Below, in pieces: positions 22,001-33,652 of a stretch of DNA of 64,000 nucleotides. Location of the stretch: positions 163,655 through 227,654 of the forward strand of contig JASANH010001196.1 in assembly GCA_030248295.1 (NCBI GenBank). Reading direction: 5' to 3'. The notes under the pieces are model-generated. The model made no database searches. It saw nothing but the letters and a program-made list of their open reading frames with translations, and was not told where the DNA came from. The number at the start of each line of letters is the position of its first letter. Position 1 is the stretch's first letter. This DNA comes from Mesodorylaimus sp. YZB2_4 (lineage: Eukaryota > Nematoda > Enoplea > Dorylaimida > Dorylaimidae). The position numbers were made by a program, and so were the translations under genes.

Positions 22001-25000
22001 CCAGCCCGATCGATACTGATCGCGGTCGTTCGACATCAGGCGGACTCGTGCCATCGTCGGAACACCGTCTCGAAGACAATGTCAAACTACTCACAGCACT
22101 CAGGCCACTTTCGCTGACCGGTGACCTGAGCAAGGCTGACAATCGATCCTCATCCTCACCGCTCGTACTTATCACACCGGCCCTCCTGGCGTCCGCTGCC
22201 GAAGCCACTGGCAATTCAGGCGATCTTGGACGCTGATCGGGCTCTCCATTCCATTGAGCGCCACCTTCATTGCCCGCATCGCCCAACCTACCATTCCTGC
22301 CACGCTCTTCCACCCGAGGCCTCGTCTCGTTGCTGACACCAGGCACGTACAACGTGGTTACACGTAAATCTGAAAAAAGACTCTTGTCGATACCCCAAAA
22401 ACCAAACATAGCGTGCGTTTACCATATTCGGAGGGTTGGACTATCATTACTTTCTCGGCACGATGCATGAGTGCATCGCTTACTGTCAAAGCGAGCATTT
22501 CCAAGGCGTGCCATCATACCCCAACCCCTACTACACTATGATTCCCGCCCGAACCCGCCCCTACATGTCGTTCATGTCATACTTCATCCATAGCCAAGCA
22601 CCATACAGCGCACACGAGGGCCGAAGAGCATATATTTGACGATCATTTTTTACCGAGGCGGGAGTCGAACTCTCCTCTAAGTGCGCACTCAGCGTGAGCT
22701 TAACCCGCTAGGCCACGACATCACTTACACGGATGCTTCCTCAGAATCGTATTAATAATATTGTACTCGTCCGCCCGTCGTCCTTCTCCATTAATCATCG
22801 AGGTCGACCCCCGACCATGCCCGCCATTTACTTCGCCCAAGGCCCGATCAGCACTCGTACTCGCCACCACTCGCCCCATTTGACTGGCTCCATTTTCACC
22901 AATCGACACAGGCAAAACGTCCGGTTGCATTTGCGAGCCTAAACTTGCAATAAAATACACATTCCTTCATAAAAACACCCAAAACTTTTTACTTGTTTCA
23001 ATTTGATTTAATGCTGCACCATTCGATCGAGTGAGCAATCCATTATGATTTTGTTCATCATCAAATTTATACTTGGCCCTAAAATAATGAAAAGTGATCT
23101 CAGAAAGTTTTGAGAACATTAAATTGTGATGTGGGTGTCTTGCCTTCAAAACCAAAACTTGAACCCTCGGTGGGAATCGAACCCGCGTAAGTCCACAATG
23201 GAGTCATGTGACGAGTCTGTTGCGAGCATAGCACTCGGTATAGCAAATACACGAGCCTAATACACCCTGCTCTGTGTGTGTGTGGTGTGGATACTCGGCA
23301 AACCCACTAATCACCAAGACAAGACCTGGCGACAAACTACAGCATATTTGCCCAATGCACTCTTTCTATTCCAACACGACTCCCTGATCAGACACCCTGA
23401 CTGACTGACATTACAAGGCAGAGCCAGCCCGCCTGCTGGCCATCTATCACATCTGCATTACTGCCTTGGCCACTAGGTCAGGTCGTGTGCCTCTCACGCT
23501 GTGTGCGCACTTGCAGGGAGAGGGTTCGACTCCCGCCTCGGTAAAAAATAATTGCTAAATATGTGCTCCTTGGCCCTCGGATGCGCTGTGTGTGCTTGGC
23601 TATGGATAAAGTATAGTAATGACCAACAAGCTGACTCAAAACATCAACCCTGACCAGGAATCGAACCCCCGGAGGCGCCCTCGCTTACGAGTCCACTAAC
23701 CTATCCACACATCACAAGCCAGGACCCACAAAAATCTTTAGCCTTGAGCGGGATTCGAACCCTTGATACCCTGTGCACTCACCTAATCGCATGCACCCTC
23801 CGTTCATAATCGTCCTCCTTGCTGGTCCCTTCCTTGGCCATCTTCTCCCGCACCACGGGCATCGAACCCCCACCAACCAAAGCAGCCACAGGCAGTGGTT
23901 TGCGTAGTTTCTGTTCCTCCAACACTTCCCGCATCCTTTTCTCCTGTTCCATTTTCGCCGCTTTCATTCTTTCCACAGCTCGTTTTCGTTTTTCTTGCTC
24001 ATCAATTTTTCTTTTTTGCATATATTCTTGAATTTCTTCTTCTCCATACGCATGATTCGTTCTTTTCTTATCGATAGCCACATCCACTGACTTCTCCGAT
24101 TCTTGTCGCCTTTCTTTTCTTTTTCTTTCAATAAATGCTCTAATCAACGACGAATCATAATGCCTGGGTTTACGATTTTGACCAATCGATTCATTCTTTA
24201 TTTCAATTTGATTCGATTTCTTCGTCGGCAGCCGTCTGATCAATCGATTACGAGGAGGCGAAACTATACGTTTTTGTTGTTTTCTGGGCGATGGTGACAA
24301 CGATTTCGATTTTTCTTCTTCCATCGATTCTTCATCACTATTTCGTCTTTTTTCTGCACTCCTCTTCGATGATGATCCTGTTTTCGATTCATTTTCACTG
24401 CTCTCACCCGAATCATTATCGATCGATAATCGTTGACGATTCTGATCAGACGAATCGATTGAATGTCCATTTTGGATCGTTTCTTTTTCTAATTTCGATG
24501 GTGGCGATGTGGATGAGAATGCGGAAACAGACGAACGTGACGATGACGGATGAGTCATTCGACCTGGAGATGACTGGCGATCAATCGATTCCGTGAGCGA
24601 TTGATTAGGTCCGTTATCATGTTCGCTGGCTGTGGCCGTTGATGAGCCTAAAACAGAAATTATTTTATGTGAGTGCTAGGCTGCAATGTTGGACGTTGGC
24701 GCACATAAGATATCTTATGGCATCAGGGTACAACCCATTGAAATCTATTCTTCCGTTGTATCACCCCCAATAGTCACAGTGGGATCCCCACAGTCGGTCG
24801 GAATACAATTTATCCGACACCCACCGGCCTGATGCGAGAGGCGGTTCGGCAGGGCAGGGCAGGCAGGATTCTTTCAGGAAAGGCAGGGCAGGCAATCGAT
24901 TCTTTCAAAATTGCACCCAGTTATCCATTTTCTACAGAAAATTAAGCTTATTCAAACATACTCGCTCTTCCACCCCCGCTAACACCTGTCCAAACTAAAC

Positions 25001-28000
25001 ACACACCCCAGCCAGTACACAGTCCCCACCTGCTCCAGTCGATAATGCCTCCTAGCTGAGATAGTCAAAACGTAAGCAAGCCATATTTTATGACTTCGTG
25101 CGAACATTATTCATTGCCACCTTAATGACGCGCCCGGCTCGAGTCGAGTCGAGTCAAGGGACGCATTAGAAAATGAGTATTATTAGGCACGAGAACAAGG
25201 ACATCCGAAGGCCGGTGGGAAATGTCCGCCGGTACCGTACGCTTACACCATGGGTATCACGTGCTTGGCGATCCGAACCACGAGTGAAGGACATGTCATG
25301 TCATACTTTATACATAGCCAATCACTATACAGCGCACTCAAGGAGCGCATAGATTGACAATCATTTTTACCCAGGCGGGAGTCGAACCCTCCCCCTCAGC
25401 GCACACCCAGCGTGAGAGGCAGACTCCTTAACCTGCTAGACCACCATCCAGGTAAAGAGTACAACACTTAGGGTCCCCAGACGGTCTCCCATCTCAGAAC
25501 TAACCAAGCTCGACAGAGTCTTGCGACCACATCCGCAGTTGAAACATCAACCAGTAGGCCTTCTAACCAGAGGCCGTATTCCAGAAAGCTCGCTGGAAAA
25601 TAGTGACATGAAAGGAAAATTCCAGCGAGGTGACTGTGACTTATTTCACTGAGCTCGCTATGAAAGTCAATTTAGGTGACTGTAGAAAGGCCTAACTTTT
25701 TGCGCCTATTCCAGAAACAAAATAGGGTCGTTGTGATTTTCTGGTGACAAGGCTCGCATATTCCAGCGACTTCTGCGTGCATTTTGCTATCACCTACGGT
25801 TTGTACATAGATACCCACGCAGAGTGCAACCCCGCAATAGTGATTTTAGGGGTATTCGAAGCGGCTGTAGAGAGATGAGTGTGAATGTCAGGTAAAAGTA
25901 GAGAAAATAAATTGCAGGTCATGATTTCTTCTATCTCCCCCCCCCCCCCCCTTCTCACGTTTATTCCTTCCTACTCCTGCATTTCTTACATTCATTTTTC
26001 TAAAAATTTTGCACCTTCCTACATGACTTCCTTCCCTTTTTGATGACGCTTCTAGGAGAGCTCCAAGTGCCAAACAAAAGTACGAGTGTTCCATCTCAAG
26101 AGGAGTTTAGCCAACCCCTCGAAACTTCTCCTATGAGGTATGATGGAATCTACGGAATGTTATGCTTGTGGAGCTGGGTGGGAGATTGAAGCTTCGCTTA
26201 TCACGTGTAAATTGTCATCGAAGGTTGAAGTTCCTCCTCTTTTTGAAGTGCAGAGGATCTGTCTATTGCCTGGACTGTTCACCACCTACTACAGTGTGTG
26301 GATGTAAAACGATCAGTCTTTCATTTATTCTACAGTCAGATCCAAACTCGTGTTAAAGACGCACTTGCTACATCGATAACATGTGCTCAATCAATTGGGC
26401 AGTTATCCACTTTTGAAATTGTCTGAAGTGTTTATCTGTGGTCCTAAAATTCCCGCACCTCCTTACTTTCATTGGAAGCCTGAAAAAATCCTCCCTAGCA
26501 TTGACCGCCATATCTCTGCTCTGCCATTGGGACAACTCACAGCAAAACTCTACTGTTTATATTGGGTAAAAGCTCGCTGGAAAACAGTTTCAGGCGATCG
26601 AGAGAACCTGACGATTTTTCCCAGCCGCCTTCGATAGTTCGCTGGACTATCCAAGCGACAAAGTTTTATGGAATAGCGTTTAGGTATTTTTTTGTGCAGT
26701 GACTGTGTTATCGGGCTCAGTGACTGGAACTATGTGACTGTAATTGTTTCTGTAATAGCAAACGCAGCCATCTCACTAGAATCAAGTCACATCACTGAAA
26801 AATCTCGCTGGAAAACGCTTCTGGAATACGGCCTCAGAGGATAGCATAGATCTATCGACCGCCAGGAATGCAGGTTAGAATATTTCAGCTGGGGAAAAGG
26901 CTGTCCAGAATTCCCATTCTAATGCCGACTGGCTAGACACGACCCCCTCATAGAAAAACGGTGGAGTTTTATCTGCGCCTCGTTGTCCACCCGCCCTGAG
27001 CGCCTGCGGATTCCGACGAGGATATTTATAAAAGGCCCGAATCAAAACATGCACCACCTGCAACTTACCGCGACTTGTACGCTGTCCATTTGACTCGTTG
27101 CCACTCGTCATTGCGCCAAACCGGGACACGGCATGGCGTCGTCCATCATCCACTTTCTCTCCGCTATTTGAGCGTTTCTTCAAATGATTGAAAACGCGCG
27201 GTTTACGAATTATAATATCCGAATCAGTCGTTGCCGATGTCGAAGCAGCGTCAATTTTTCTCATTGAACTTCGTCGACGAATCGAAGGAGATCGTTTATC
27301 AATACTGATCGATTTGGAGATCACAGCAGTCGATATTGGCATTGATTCGGGTCTTCGTGATCGCCAATCAGGTGGCGAGGATTGAACAGCACCGAAATGT
27401 CGCATAGGAGAAATCGATACGTCTAATCGATCAGATCGATTTCGTGATCTACTAATCGATATACCATGAGCAATTCGATTATTGGATAGTGAAGGTCGGG
27501 TTGCATGTTCGGGTCCATCCAAGGGTGCACTATCCCTTGCTCTTCGTTCATCTAATCTCGATCGATCACCACCGATCGATGCTCGTCGTAATGACGACCA
27601 ATCGATATTGCAAACTGGTGGTCGGGTACCGAGTATTTCTCCCACTGTGTACATCCGTGCTTGCTCTGCGATGGATGGTTTCGATCGTGATGGAGTGTCC
27701 GATGAATAGTTCGCGTGACTGGATGATGACGGAGAGTCGCGTTGCATCGAAGAAGGAACGGGATGGGATGACTGGTATCCATTTCGGGTATAGGGCTCCG
27801 ATGAACGACCATCGAATTGAACATGGGTCGCTTTTGAAAATTTTCGATCTAAATATGGAAATTATTAAGCAAGGTTTTATATCGATCACTTTGAAGTTTA
27901 AATAGCATCACACCTTTTTTAGGCCTTGTTGTCCCTTCTCCAGTCAAGAAAGTCTATGCACTTACCGTGATCATGTAATAACCGGCGTTCCAAGGCGCTC

Positions 28001-28448
28001 ATTTCATTAAAATGTGGATTACCCGTCTAAAAGGGCAAACCAATTATGAATTATGCACCCGCAAAATTTACCTTGACGCAATTAGTAAAGGCCTCACTTG
28101 TTTTTCATCCTCCGATGCCAATTGAGTTGGGAAATACGCAGTTTTTCGAGCTTGAGCTAATCGTTCATCAACGGCTGCCATTTGCTTCTTTAAAAAAGCC
28201 GTCATGTCCAGCACCTCACGAATATCTAAAAGGACTGATATTTTACAAAAAATGAATTACATTAATTGTAGGCCTACAGTACTTTTATAGAAGCTTGTAG
28301 GCCAACTGTATTTTGTAAAAGTTGAGACACGATAGCATTGGTTTTTGACAGATAACAAAATTTAATTAAAGAAAAACCCAACATGATCTCTCGATGAGCA
28401 AAACTTCAAAGTCCTACCTGAATCTTGAACTGACCTCGACTGTTTCAT
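16013..28448 (-). CDS. CEP350: CEP350/CAP350-like centrosomal protein, 15 exons
   Basis: Minus-strand exons: 28448-28418, 28225-28098, 28026-27966, 27848-27069, 24647-23783, 23078-22993, 22938-22729, 22369-21963, 21706-21536, 21299-20603, 20553-20197, 19779-19631, 19053-18777, 18460-17208, 16816-16013. All phases agree: 6276 nt, 2091 aa. Family marks are a coiled-coil block joining two exons (NLEERRRVAEKLKHEY, then AYDNYIENTEKQLKEL) and the C-terminal domain, with DGVDEMLLAEIYEEEQEW and VKLQLADNIW. Between them are Ser/Thr-rich disordered stretches and a basic helix (EEEIQEYMQKRKIDEQEKRK). CEP350 proteins anchor microtubules and partners at centrioles. No CAP-Gly domain was found, although vertebrate CEP350 has one near the C-terminus, and the protein is about two-thirds of the human length. 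A small extra exon near 21740-21772 is possible. Identity rests on remembered family motifs. Confidence 0.85.
18603..18768 (+). mobile_element. tRNA-derived SINE, family A, copy 2 (in CEP350 intron)
   Basis: Head CTGGCCTAGCGGGTCAAGGC, B box GGGTTCGACTCCCGCC, tail ACATGACATGA. The tail ends a few bases from the splice donor of CEP350 exon 19053-18777 and runs opposite to the gene. Confidence 0.85.
21376..21474. repeat. Dispersed about 100-bp intron repeat, copy 1
   Basis: This segment (GGAGGGTTGGACTATC, then AAAGCGAGCATTTCCAAGGC and GTGCCATCAT) recurs at 22427-22524. Both copies sit in CEP350 introns in the same orientation. No function is assigned. Confidence 0.75.
22427..22524. repeat. Dispersed about 100-bp intron repeat, copy 2
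   Basis: Partner of 21376-21474, with the same start and end words and a few substitutions and indels. Confidence 0.75.
22575..22722 (-). mobile_element. tRNA-derived SINE, family A, copy 3 (at a CEP350 splice donor)
   Basis: Reverse-complement family A element with B box CGAACTCTC and head GTGGCCTAGCGGGTTAAGC. On the minus strand it begins within a few bases after the GTAAGT donor (22728-22723) of CEP350 exon 22938-22729. Confidence 0.8.
23168..23260 (-). repeat. tRNA-like fragment
   Basis: On the minus strand there is a T-arm/B-box sequence GCGGGTTCGATTCCCACCG, preceded by sequence that does not fold into a convincing full tRNA. Similar isolated T-arm sequences occur at 23650, 23745, 35295 and 41035. 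They are probably SINE or tRNA remnants. Confidence 0.45.
23460..23612 (+). mobile_element. tRNA-derived SINE, family A, copy 4 (in CEP350 intron)
   Basis: Head CTTGGCCACTAGGTCAGG, CCTCTCACGCTGTG, B box GGGTTCGACTCCCGCC, then the body word TGCTCCTTGGCCCTCG. It lies in the intron between the CEP350 exons at 23783 and 23078, opposite to the gene. Confidence 0.8.
25297..25455 (-). mobile_element. tRNA-derived SINE, family A, copy 5 (in CEP350 intron)
   Basis: Minus-strand family A element: B box GGGTTCGACTCCCGCC, CCTCTCACGCTGGG head, ATGACATGAC tail. It follows directly downstream of a 5S-rRNA-derived segment on the same strand. Confidence 0.8.
25458..25516 (-). repeat. 5S rRNA-derived fragment
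   Basis: The minus strand reads GGTTAGTTCTGAGATGGGAG, then ACCGTCTGGGGACCC and TAAGTGTTGTACTC. This matches the 3' half of eukaryotic 5S rRNA (TTAGTACTTGGATGGGAGACCGCCTGGG in the usual form). The 5' half with the internal control region is replaced by unrelated sequence, so it is not a functional 5S gene. It abuts a tRNA-SINE. Confidence 0.75.
25571..26834. mobile_element. TIR DNA transposon with AGGC ends (in CEP350 intron)
   Basis: The element starts AGGCCGTATTCCAGAA and ends with the reverse complement TTCTGGAATACGGCCT, flanked by CAG on both sides (25568-25570 and 26835-26837). It is 1264 bp and encodes no recognised transposase. GCTGGAAAA-type words recur inside both ends. It shares terminal AGGC and a 3-bp target duplication with elements at 31139 and 55150. 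PIF/Harbinger is one family with 3-bp duplications; the assignment is tentative. Confidence 0.85.
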
Positions 28449-29340
28449 TTTAGTCCCATGTAGTTGCAAACTCTCAAAACAGCCAAATAAGCCTACATAA
28501 GGTACGAGTAAAAAATGGGCAGGCCTGTTAGTTGGATAAAAGCCAATTATGTACAGCGATAACTGGTCATTATTACATTGAAATGACAAGAAACGAGAAA
28601 AGAAAGAAAAGCTGTTTCCACGGGAACGACGCCGAGTATATGTTGTCTGCTAGTAGGCGGTAAATACAGCTAACCTGAGCATCACGCGCGAGTTTTAAAC
28701 AAACCATGTTTAAAAATCGTACTTTTGACGTGCCAGTAACTTCACACTTGCCATTTCATGTTATGCAAACAGCTGATAACTATCTGGTAATGAGATGATT
28801 GTGGTCCAATAAAGAGTAGAAAGGGTATGCTTAAGGACAGAGCTCAAACGAAATCAATTTCGGCATTTGTCTCCACAACTGCACAGTAACTTTACATTGT
28901 GCCGAGGCTCAGGCAGTCGCGCACATACTCGCGCCGTAGTGCCCGGCCCCGTCCCCGGCAACCCGGCGCAAGTCTGAACGCGCCATCAGCCTGCCAGTCC
29001 AGAAGCCCTGGGTTCGAACCTTGGACACCCGATTTCTTCTTCTGTGTGAGTTAAGAACTGATCATAAGTCGTGTACTGTCTGCCAGTGTAAGGCTAACAT
29101 TTCAAAAGGTTTTAAAAGCATGAATGCTACAGGAACCACTTCGGCTACTGTGCCTCCATACCAAGGCACACCAGAAGCCCAACACACCCCGCCAACAAAA
29201 ACAACAAAAAAAAAAAAAAAAGAAAACAGAACCCCAAACCCCCCCCCCCCCCCCCACCCCCACCCCCCCACTGTGCTACCCTGCGCTGAGGGCCTGAATT
29301 CGGCACGTGACGTAGATGATTTTGGATGTGTTATCTAATG
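28449..29340. other. Upstream region of the CEP350-like gene, no other gene
   Basis: The interval should hold the promoter and any 5' untranslated exon of the CEP350-like gene. I see no TATA box or other nameable motif. A poly-A run followed by a 20-30 base poly-C tract occupies about 29206-29272. Confidence 0.35.
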
Positions 29341-29537
29341 TTCAACATGGTATCGGTCACCCGTAGCCAGTATGGCGGGCGCAGTTACGGGCGAGTGTTC
29401 GACTCGCGGTCCGGGTGAATCATGCAGTAAAATGTGACCCTTCACCCTCGAGTGCGCATAAGCGTGTGGTGATGTGGTAAAACAGGAACATGAACATTCA
29501 TATGCAAATTCGTGGTACCTATCAAATGTCAAAAATG

Positions 29538-30055
29538 TAGCGGTTGCGGCGGTGCAGCGGTTTGGCATTCGTCTCTCCGTATTGCTTGGAAGCGTGGCTG
29601 GACGGCCCTGGTTCGATCTCCAGTGATGGAGGTCGTTTTGCGAGCCATAAGCCCCCGCTGACCATGAAAACCAGGCCGTGGGTGGCACACACGCCCTACC
29701 GCCCAGGTGGAGAGACAGAAGCAAAGCGTGGAGACAGGTTTCGACAGGGTTTTAGTTAAAAGCCCTCGCCATTGTGTAACCCTCATGCCTGGTAGGCCAT
29801 GGCGAGTGGGAGAGAGTAATCGATACTCTCCGCTGGCTGGGGGACGTCAACCCCTCGGGTTGATGTTTCAGCCGTAGGCATAGTCGCAAGACTATCCTGC
29901 TGAAGTCGGAGTATTTGTCCCGCCGACTTCGGTCGGCCACTTCCCTCCTACGCCTACCAGGACTGGTTACATTTGTCCGAGGAAGACGGTCCAGTCCAGG
30001 ACGCCCTCGTGTGGCGATGCTCCCCGCTCAGACAGGCTGAGGGACGCTGCTGTGT
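29538..30055 (+). mobile_element. tRNA-derived SINE, family B, copy 5, split by an insertion
   Basis: The family B head and body run from 29538 to about 29757 (ending TTTCGACAGGGTTTTAG). The body resumes at about 29976 (GAAGACGGTCCAGTCCAGGA). The roughly 215 bp between contains GGTTGATGTTTCAGCCGTAG and CCGCCGACTTCGG hairpin words and appears to be a nested small element. Confidence 0.7.
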
Positions 30056-30776
30056 GTGCAAAAAGATTTAAAAGGCTTTGAAGTCAAAAAAATTGACCAT
30101 CATCTTCATAAAAATTTATTGCCTGTCTTTCTTTTGGCTCCGTCCTAAACAATGGGCTTTTTTGTTTAAGTTTTTTCCTTGACATTTTAGACTTCTTTCT
30201 TTCATCTTAATTAGTGTCTGTCCCAGTTAGTGCGCTTCAGTTGCCTTGGATCACAGTAAAACACGAAGATGAACAATTTTGACATTAATCAACAGTACTG
30301 TAGACTTTGAACTACTAAAACATGATTTCGACTTTGTTTGACATAGTGCACATTGGCATCAATCGCGACATTAGCTACAGCAGAAAATGATCCCTCCTCC
30401 TTTCACGCTGATGAATTTCTATGCCTCCCAGTGTGCCTTGTCATCTCCATCCCTGCCGCGGTCGTTCGTCCTCGCCACTCATCGCCCAGGACAGGGGAAG
30501 CTAAGCCTAGCTATGCCTTATTCTCTTAGGTTGCTGTCCATCAGCGTCTTTTTATCGGAGTTTGAGCTTTACAACATAATCCTGAACGACAACCCCTGAT
30601 GTTAGCATAGCTGCCTGCCAAGCGGATCATATTTCTCATCAGTAAACTCGTCAAATGGCACTGTTTCGCTGACATCACGCAGTGCATCACGGACATAAAG
30701 ACCTTATCATATTAATTAATGTAATGGTGGCTAGATCAATTCGTGGAAAGCGTCTTCAGCCAGTCAGCGAAGAAGA
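30056..30776. other. No gene recognised
   Basis: AT-rich stretch between the SINE and the receptor gene. A possible acceptor (GTCTTCAG) lies about 20 bp before the receptor ATG. Confidence 0.35.
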
Positions 30777-33045
30777 ATGTCAAATAATACGACCAGAACC
30801 ACGATCGAGGTCTACCCAGCAGAGATCGTCTTCACAGGCACCTATTTTGTGCTGGCTGGATGTTTCGGCATTGCATCGAACACAGTGACCATATTAGCGG
30901 TTCGACGAAACAAGAAGCTGCACACTCCTCGTTTCGTTCTTCTCCTTGCCCACGCGATTTGCGGCTTTTTGATGGGCGTAGGATTTGTAACGGATGGGGT
31001 GCAAAGGCTGGGATTTTTCTTCAATGTCCTGGATATCAAGTACAGTCGATTGGTCTGCTATATTATATGTATTCCGAGAACGATCAGTGTTGCACCGAGT
31101 GCCATCTTCACTTGCATCATTGGCCTGGATCGACTTTAAGGCTCGTTTATACTCGCTACGCTGCGGCTGGCGTAGCGCGCACAGCGTCGCCGAGCGCAGC
31201 AGGGAGATGTTTATACTTCAGCGCGTAGGTCCGGGCGTAGAGACCTGCGCGCGTAGAAGTCGGAATACTGCGGCGGAGCAGAGTTGTCTGCTGAAAACGG
31301 GAAACCCCTTTTTTCGCCTTGTGTGCGCGATTTTCTACTGAAGCCGGGGATGAGCTCGAATGAGTGTCTACCTACAATTCCAACATGCCCCATTCGTACA
31401 GCACGGACAACGGACTATATCGGACAGCTTTTCATTTAACTTTTTCTATTGTCATTTTAACGTCGCTACTAAAATTGGAGAGTATCATACGGATTTTACA
31501 ATTTACCAGATTGCGATCAGTTATGCGCAATCTCGAACCCAAACACAGAGTTTTTGAACATCAATCACCATTGCCGTCACTCTCTTCCACAAAAGTGTCT
31601 GGAGTGCCATTTCTATGGGCAAGACGTCGGAAAGGCTTGGATTTACGGCACGAGTTATCACTCCTTCACTCCTTACAGTTAGGAAACAACAGTGTAATCG
31701 ATCGCTTCAATGCTGGGTGAAGGTAGTTGAAATCTAAAAGCATGGAAGAAGCGATGCAATTGCTAAACTAAGCACTTTGCAGGAAGTGTCCTCCTGCTCT
31801 GATTCTATTACTCAGGAGTTTTCAGTACAGTATTGCAATATCATACAGGATTTTTCTGCAGTGCCTACAGTATGTTAAACTGGCATCTCATTCTTATTCT
31901 GCGTTTGCCATGGATAGAGTCCGTCGACAGCATACCTATATGACAAATACATACAGCATGGCGCAGCAAAAATTGAAGCTTACCTTCGATGATCTAAATT
32001 TAAAATTTTAGAAATCATGAGCGTTCTCGCAGCAGCCGCTCTTGAAATTTCAAATTTTGCAATTCCTCAATTCTCCTGTTGAAAAAGAGAGTAAAAATTA
32101 TATTTTGCCACGCTTTCAGCAGATTAAAATATGCTATGAAACTTATATCTATTCTAGAATAGTTAAAAACAGATAAACTAAGTCGCTGAAATTAAAAAAT
32201 GAGATACCCAAGTCAAGAATTCTCATAGAGGAGACCGCCAGTACGCGAGCGCGTATTTTTTGCACTAACTTTTTTCTTACTTGTTAGTGCAAAAAGTACG
32301 ACTGGGGGGCCCTGCGGCAGCACCCCAAACCGAACCGTTTATACTTCGTCTGCCGCTGCATCGCTACGACATTCGGTGGCAGTTCGCATAGTCGTAGTAC
32401 AGTACCCCGTGAAACTATACTTTACCCTGTGTGCTACGCGCTACGCCAGCAGCAGCGTAGCGAGTATAAACGAGCCTTTACGGCATCGCTTTGCCAACAA
32501 AATACCAGAAACACGGGAAAAAGTTCGTCACTATCTCGCTGCTGGTTGTGGCATGCGTGGCTGTGTCCAATGTGCTGTCAGCTGGTCTATCAGCCCCGGC
32601 TCCAATCACTGGCTTGATCATGTGCTTTAATCCACTCTCAGCTTTTCATCCACTTTTCGTCAAATATTTCGCCAATCACAACCTGACTTTCTGTTTGCTA
32701 TCAGTGTTTGTCTACGCATCGATTATCGTCATTGTAAAGTGCCGTCAAATCAAAAGCGATTCAAAATCTGATCGATTTCTGCAGACCCAATTATCGATTC
32801 TGCCCGTAGTCCAAACAATCATGGTCGCTTATGCAATCTTTGGTGTTTGCCCTGAAATTATGGCCGCTGTCAGTTCCATGATCCACAACGGAATATATCA
32901 ACCCAAAGTCGTCTCTTACGCATCCATGTTGAAAGCCACCAGCACATGCACCGATTTCTTCATTCTGGTTACGAAAAGCAATGAGTTCAAGATGACAGTC
33001 AAGGGCATGGTGGCCAGGGGCACTGTTTCTGTATCAGCCAGTTGA
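30777..33045 (+). pseudogene. Srsx-like nematode serpentine receptor, split by a transposon
   Basis: The two coding parts are 30777-31138 and 32481-33045. The first encodes about 120 aa with TM1 (FVLAGCFGIASNTVTILAV), the first-loop motif RRNKKLHTPRFVLL, TM2 and TM3, ending in the conserved GLDRL. A 1339-bp element then interrupts the frame. Removing it with one TTA copy continues directly as YGIALPTKYQK, through TM4 to TM7, to the stop at 33045, about 307 aa in all, the usual size for this family. The GLDRL-xxxALPTKY junction is the family's DRY-like end of TM3. Such receptors are chemosensory GPCRs of nematode neurons. With the element present, translation stops at the first base triplet of the insertion. 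No splice sites lie at the element borders. The frame is otherwise intact, so the insertion is young or a polymorphism. Confidence 0.85.
31139..32477. mobile_element. TIR DNA transposon with AGGC ends, inserted in a receptor gene
   Basis: The ends are AGGCTCGTTTATACTCGC (31139) and its complement GCGAGTATAAACGAGCCT (to 32477). Perfect pairing continues for about 27 bp. TTA is duplicated on both sides (31136-31138 and 32478-32480). Subterminal parts are GC-rich with CGTAGCG words. The AT-rich centre has no recognised gene, so this is a non-autonomous element. The duplication TTA fits the TWA preference of PIF/Harbinger elements. Confidence 0.9.
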
Positions 33046-33652
33046 GTTCCATGTTTTTATTTGGTCACTACGGTACTTGTGATTTTGTTGCAGACGTGGA
33101 CAAATGCGCCTGGACGGACAGGAATTTTTTGGAAATTGCCAGCTTGACAGGCTTTCTGTAAGGTTCGAGCCATGAACATGGGCAATCAAGCTTCAAATTT
33201 TTATGTGAATTCGATGCACCCTTGAGTGGCTTTCTAAATATCCCATTCTGTGCGCCTTGCACGCCTGGTAGTGGGTGACTCACCCTTCATCCCTCGAGGG
33301 GGTATGGAAATGTCATTCGGGCCAAGACTTCTGAGCAGTGCTGGGCAGTCTATTACTTCATGGAGCAATCTGTCGTTGAATCCTGATTTGTCATGGGCAT
33401 ACAGCACTGATGTGTTTAGCCAGGCTGTGATTAGCGACAGTGTTCTTAGTCGTATGTTTCCTGTGTGCCTTGCCTTCAGTATTTACGCAAGAAATAAACA
33501 GTTTGAGAATTATAAAATTATCTGCAACAACACGGCTCTTTCGGTTTTTAAAGGATTCTTTGCGCTCCAAGGTCAGGCTCCCTTACGTGGTTGACTAAGT
33601 CATTGCTGATGTCGTGCCCGTACAGTTGCCAGTACACTAATTGTAAGGTGCG
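33046..33652. other. No gene recognised
   Basis: Between the receptor pseudogene and the duplicated PAN exon. A partial SINE-B word (GTGGGTGACTCACCC) occurs near 33272, probably a remnant. Confidence 0.3.

Noticed and set aside
23640-23770. Two possible tRNA genes on the minus strand
   Set aside because: B-box/T-arm sequences without pairing acceptor stems; judged tRNA or SINE remnants.
29021-29338. Open frame of 105 codons with Pro run
   Set aside because: Driven by the poly-A/poly-C tract; no domain or splice context.
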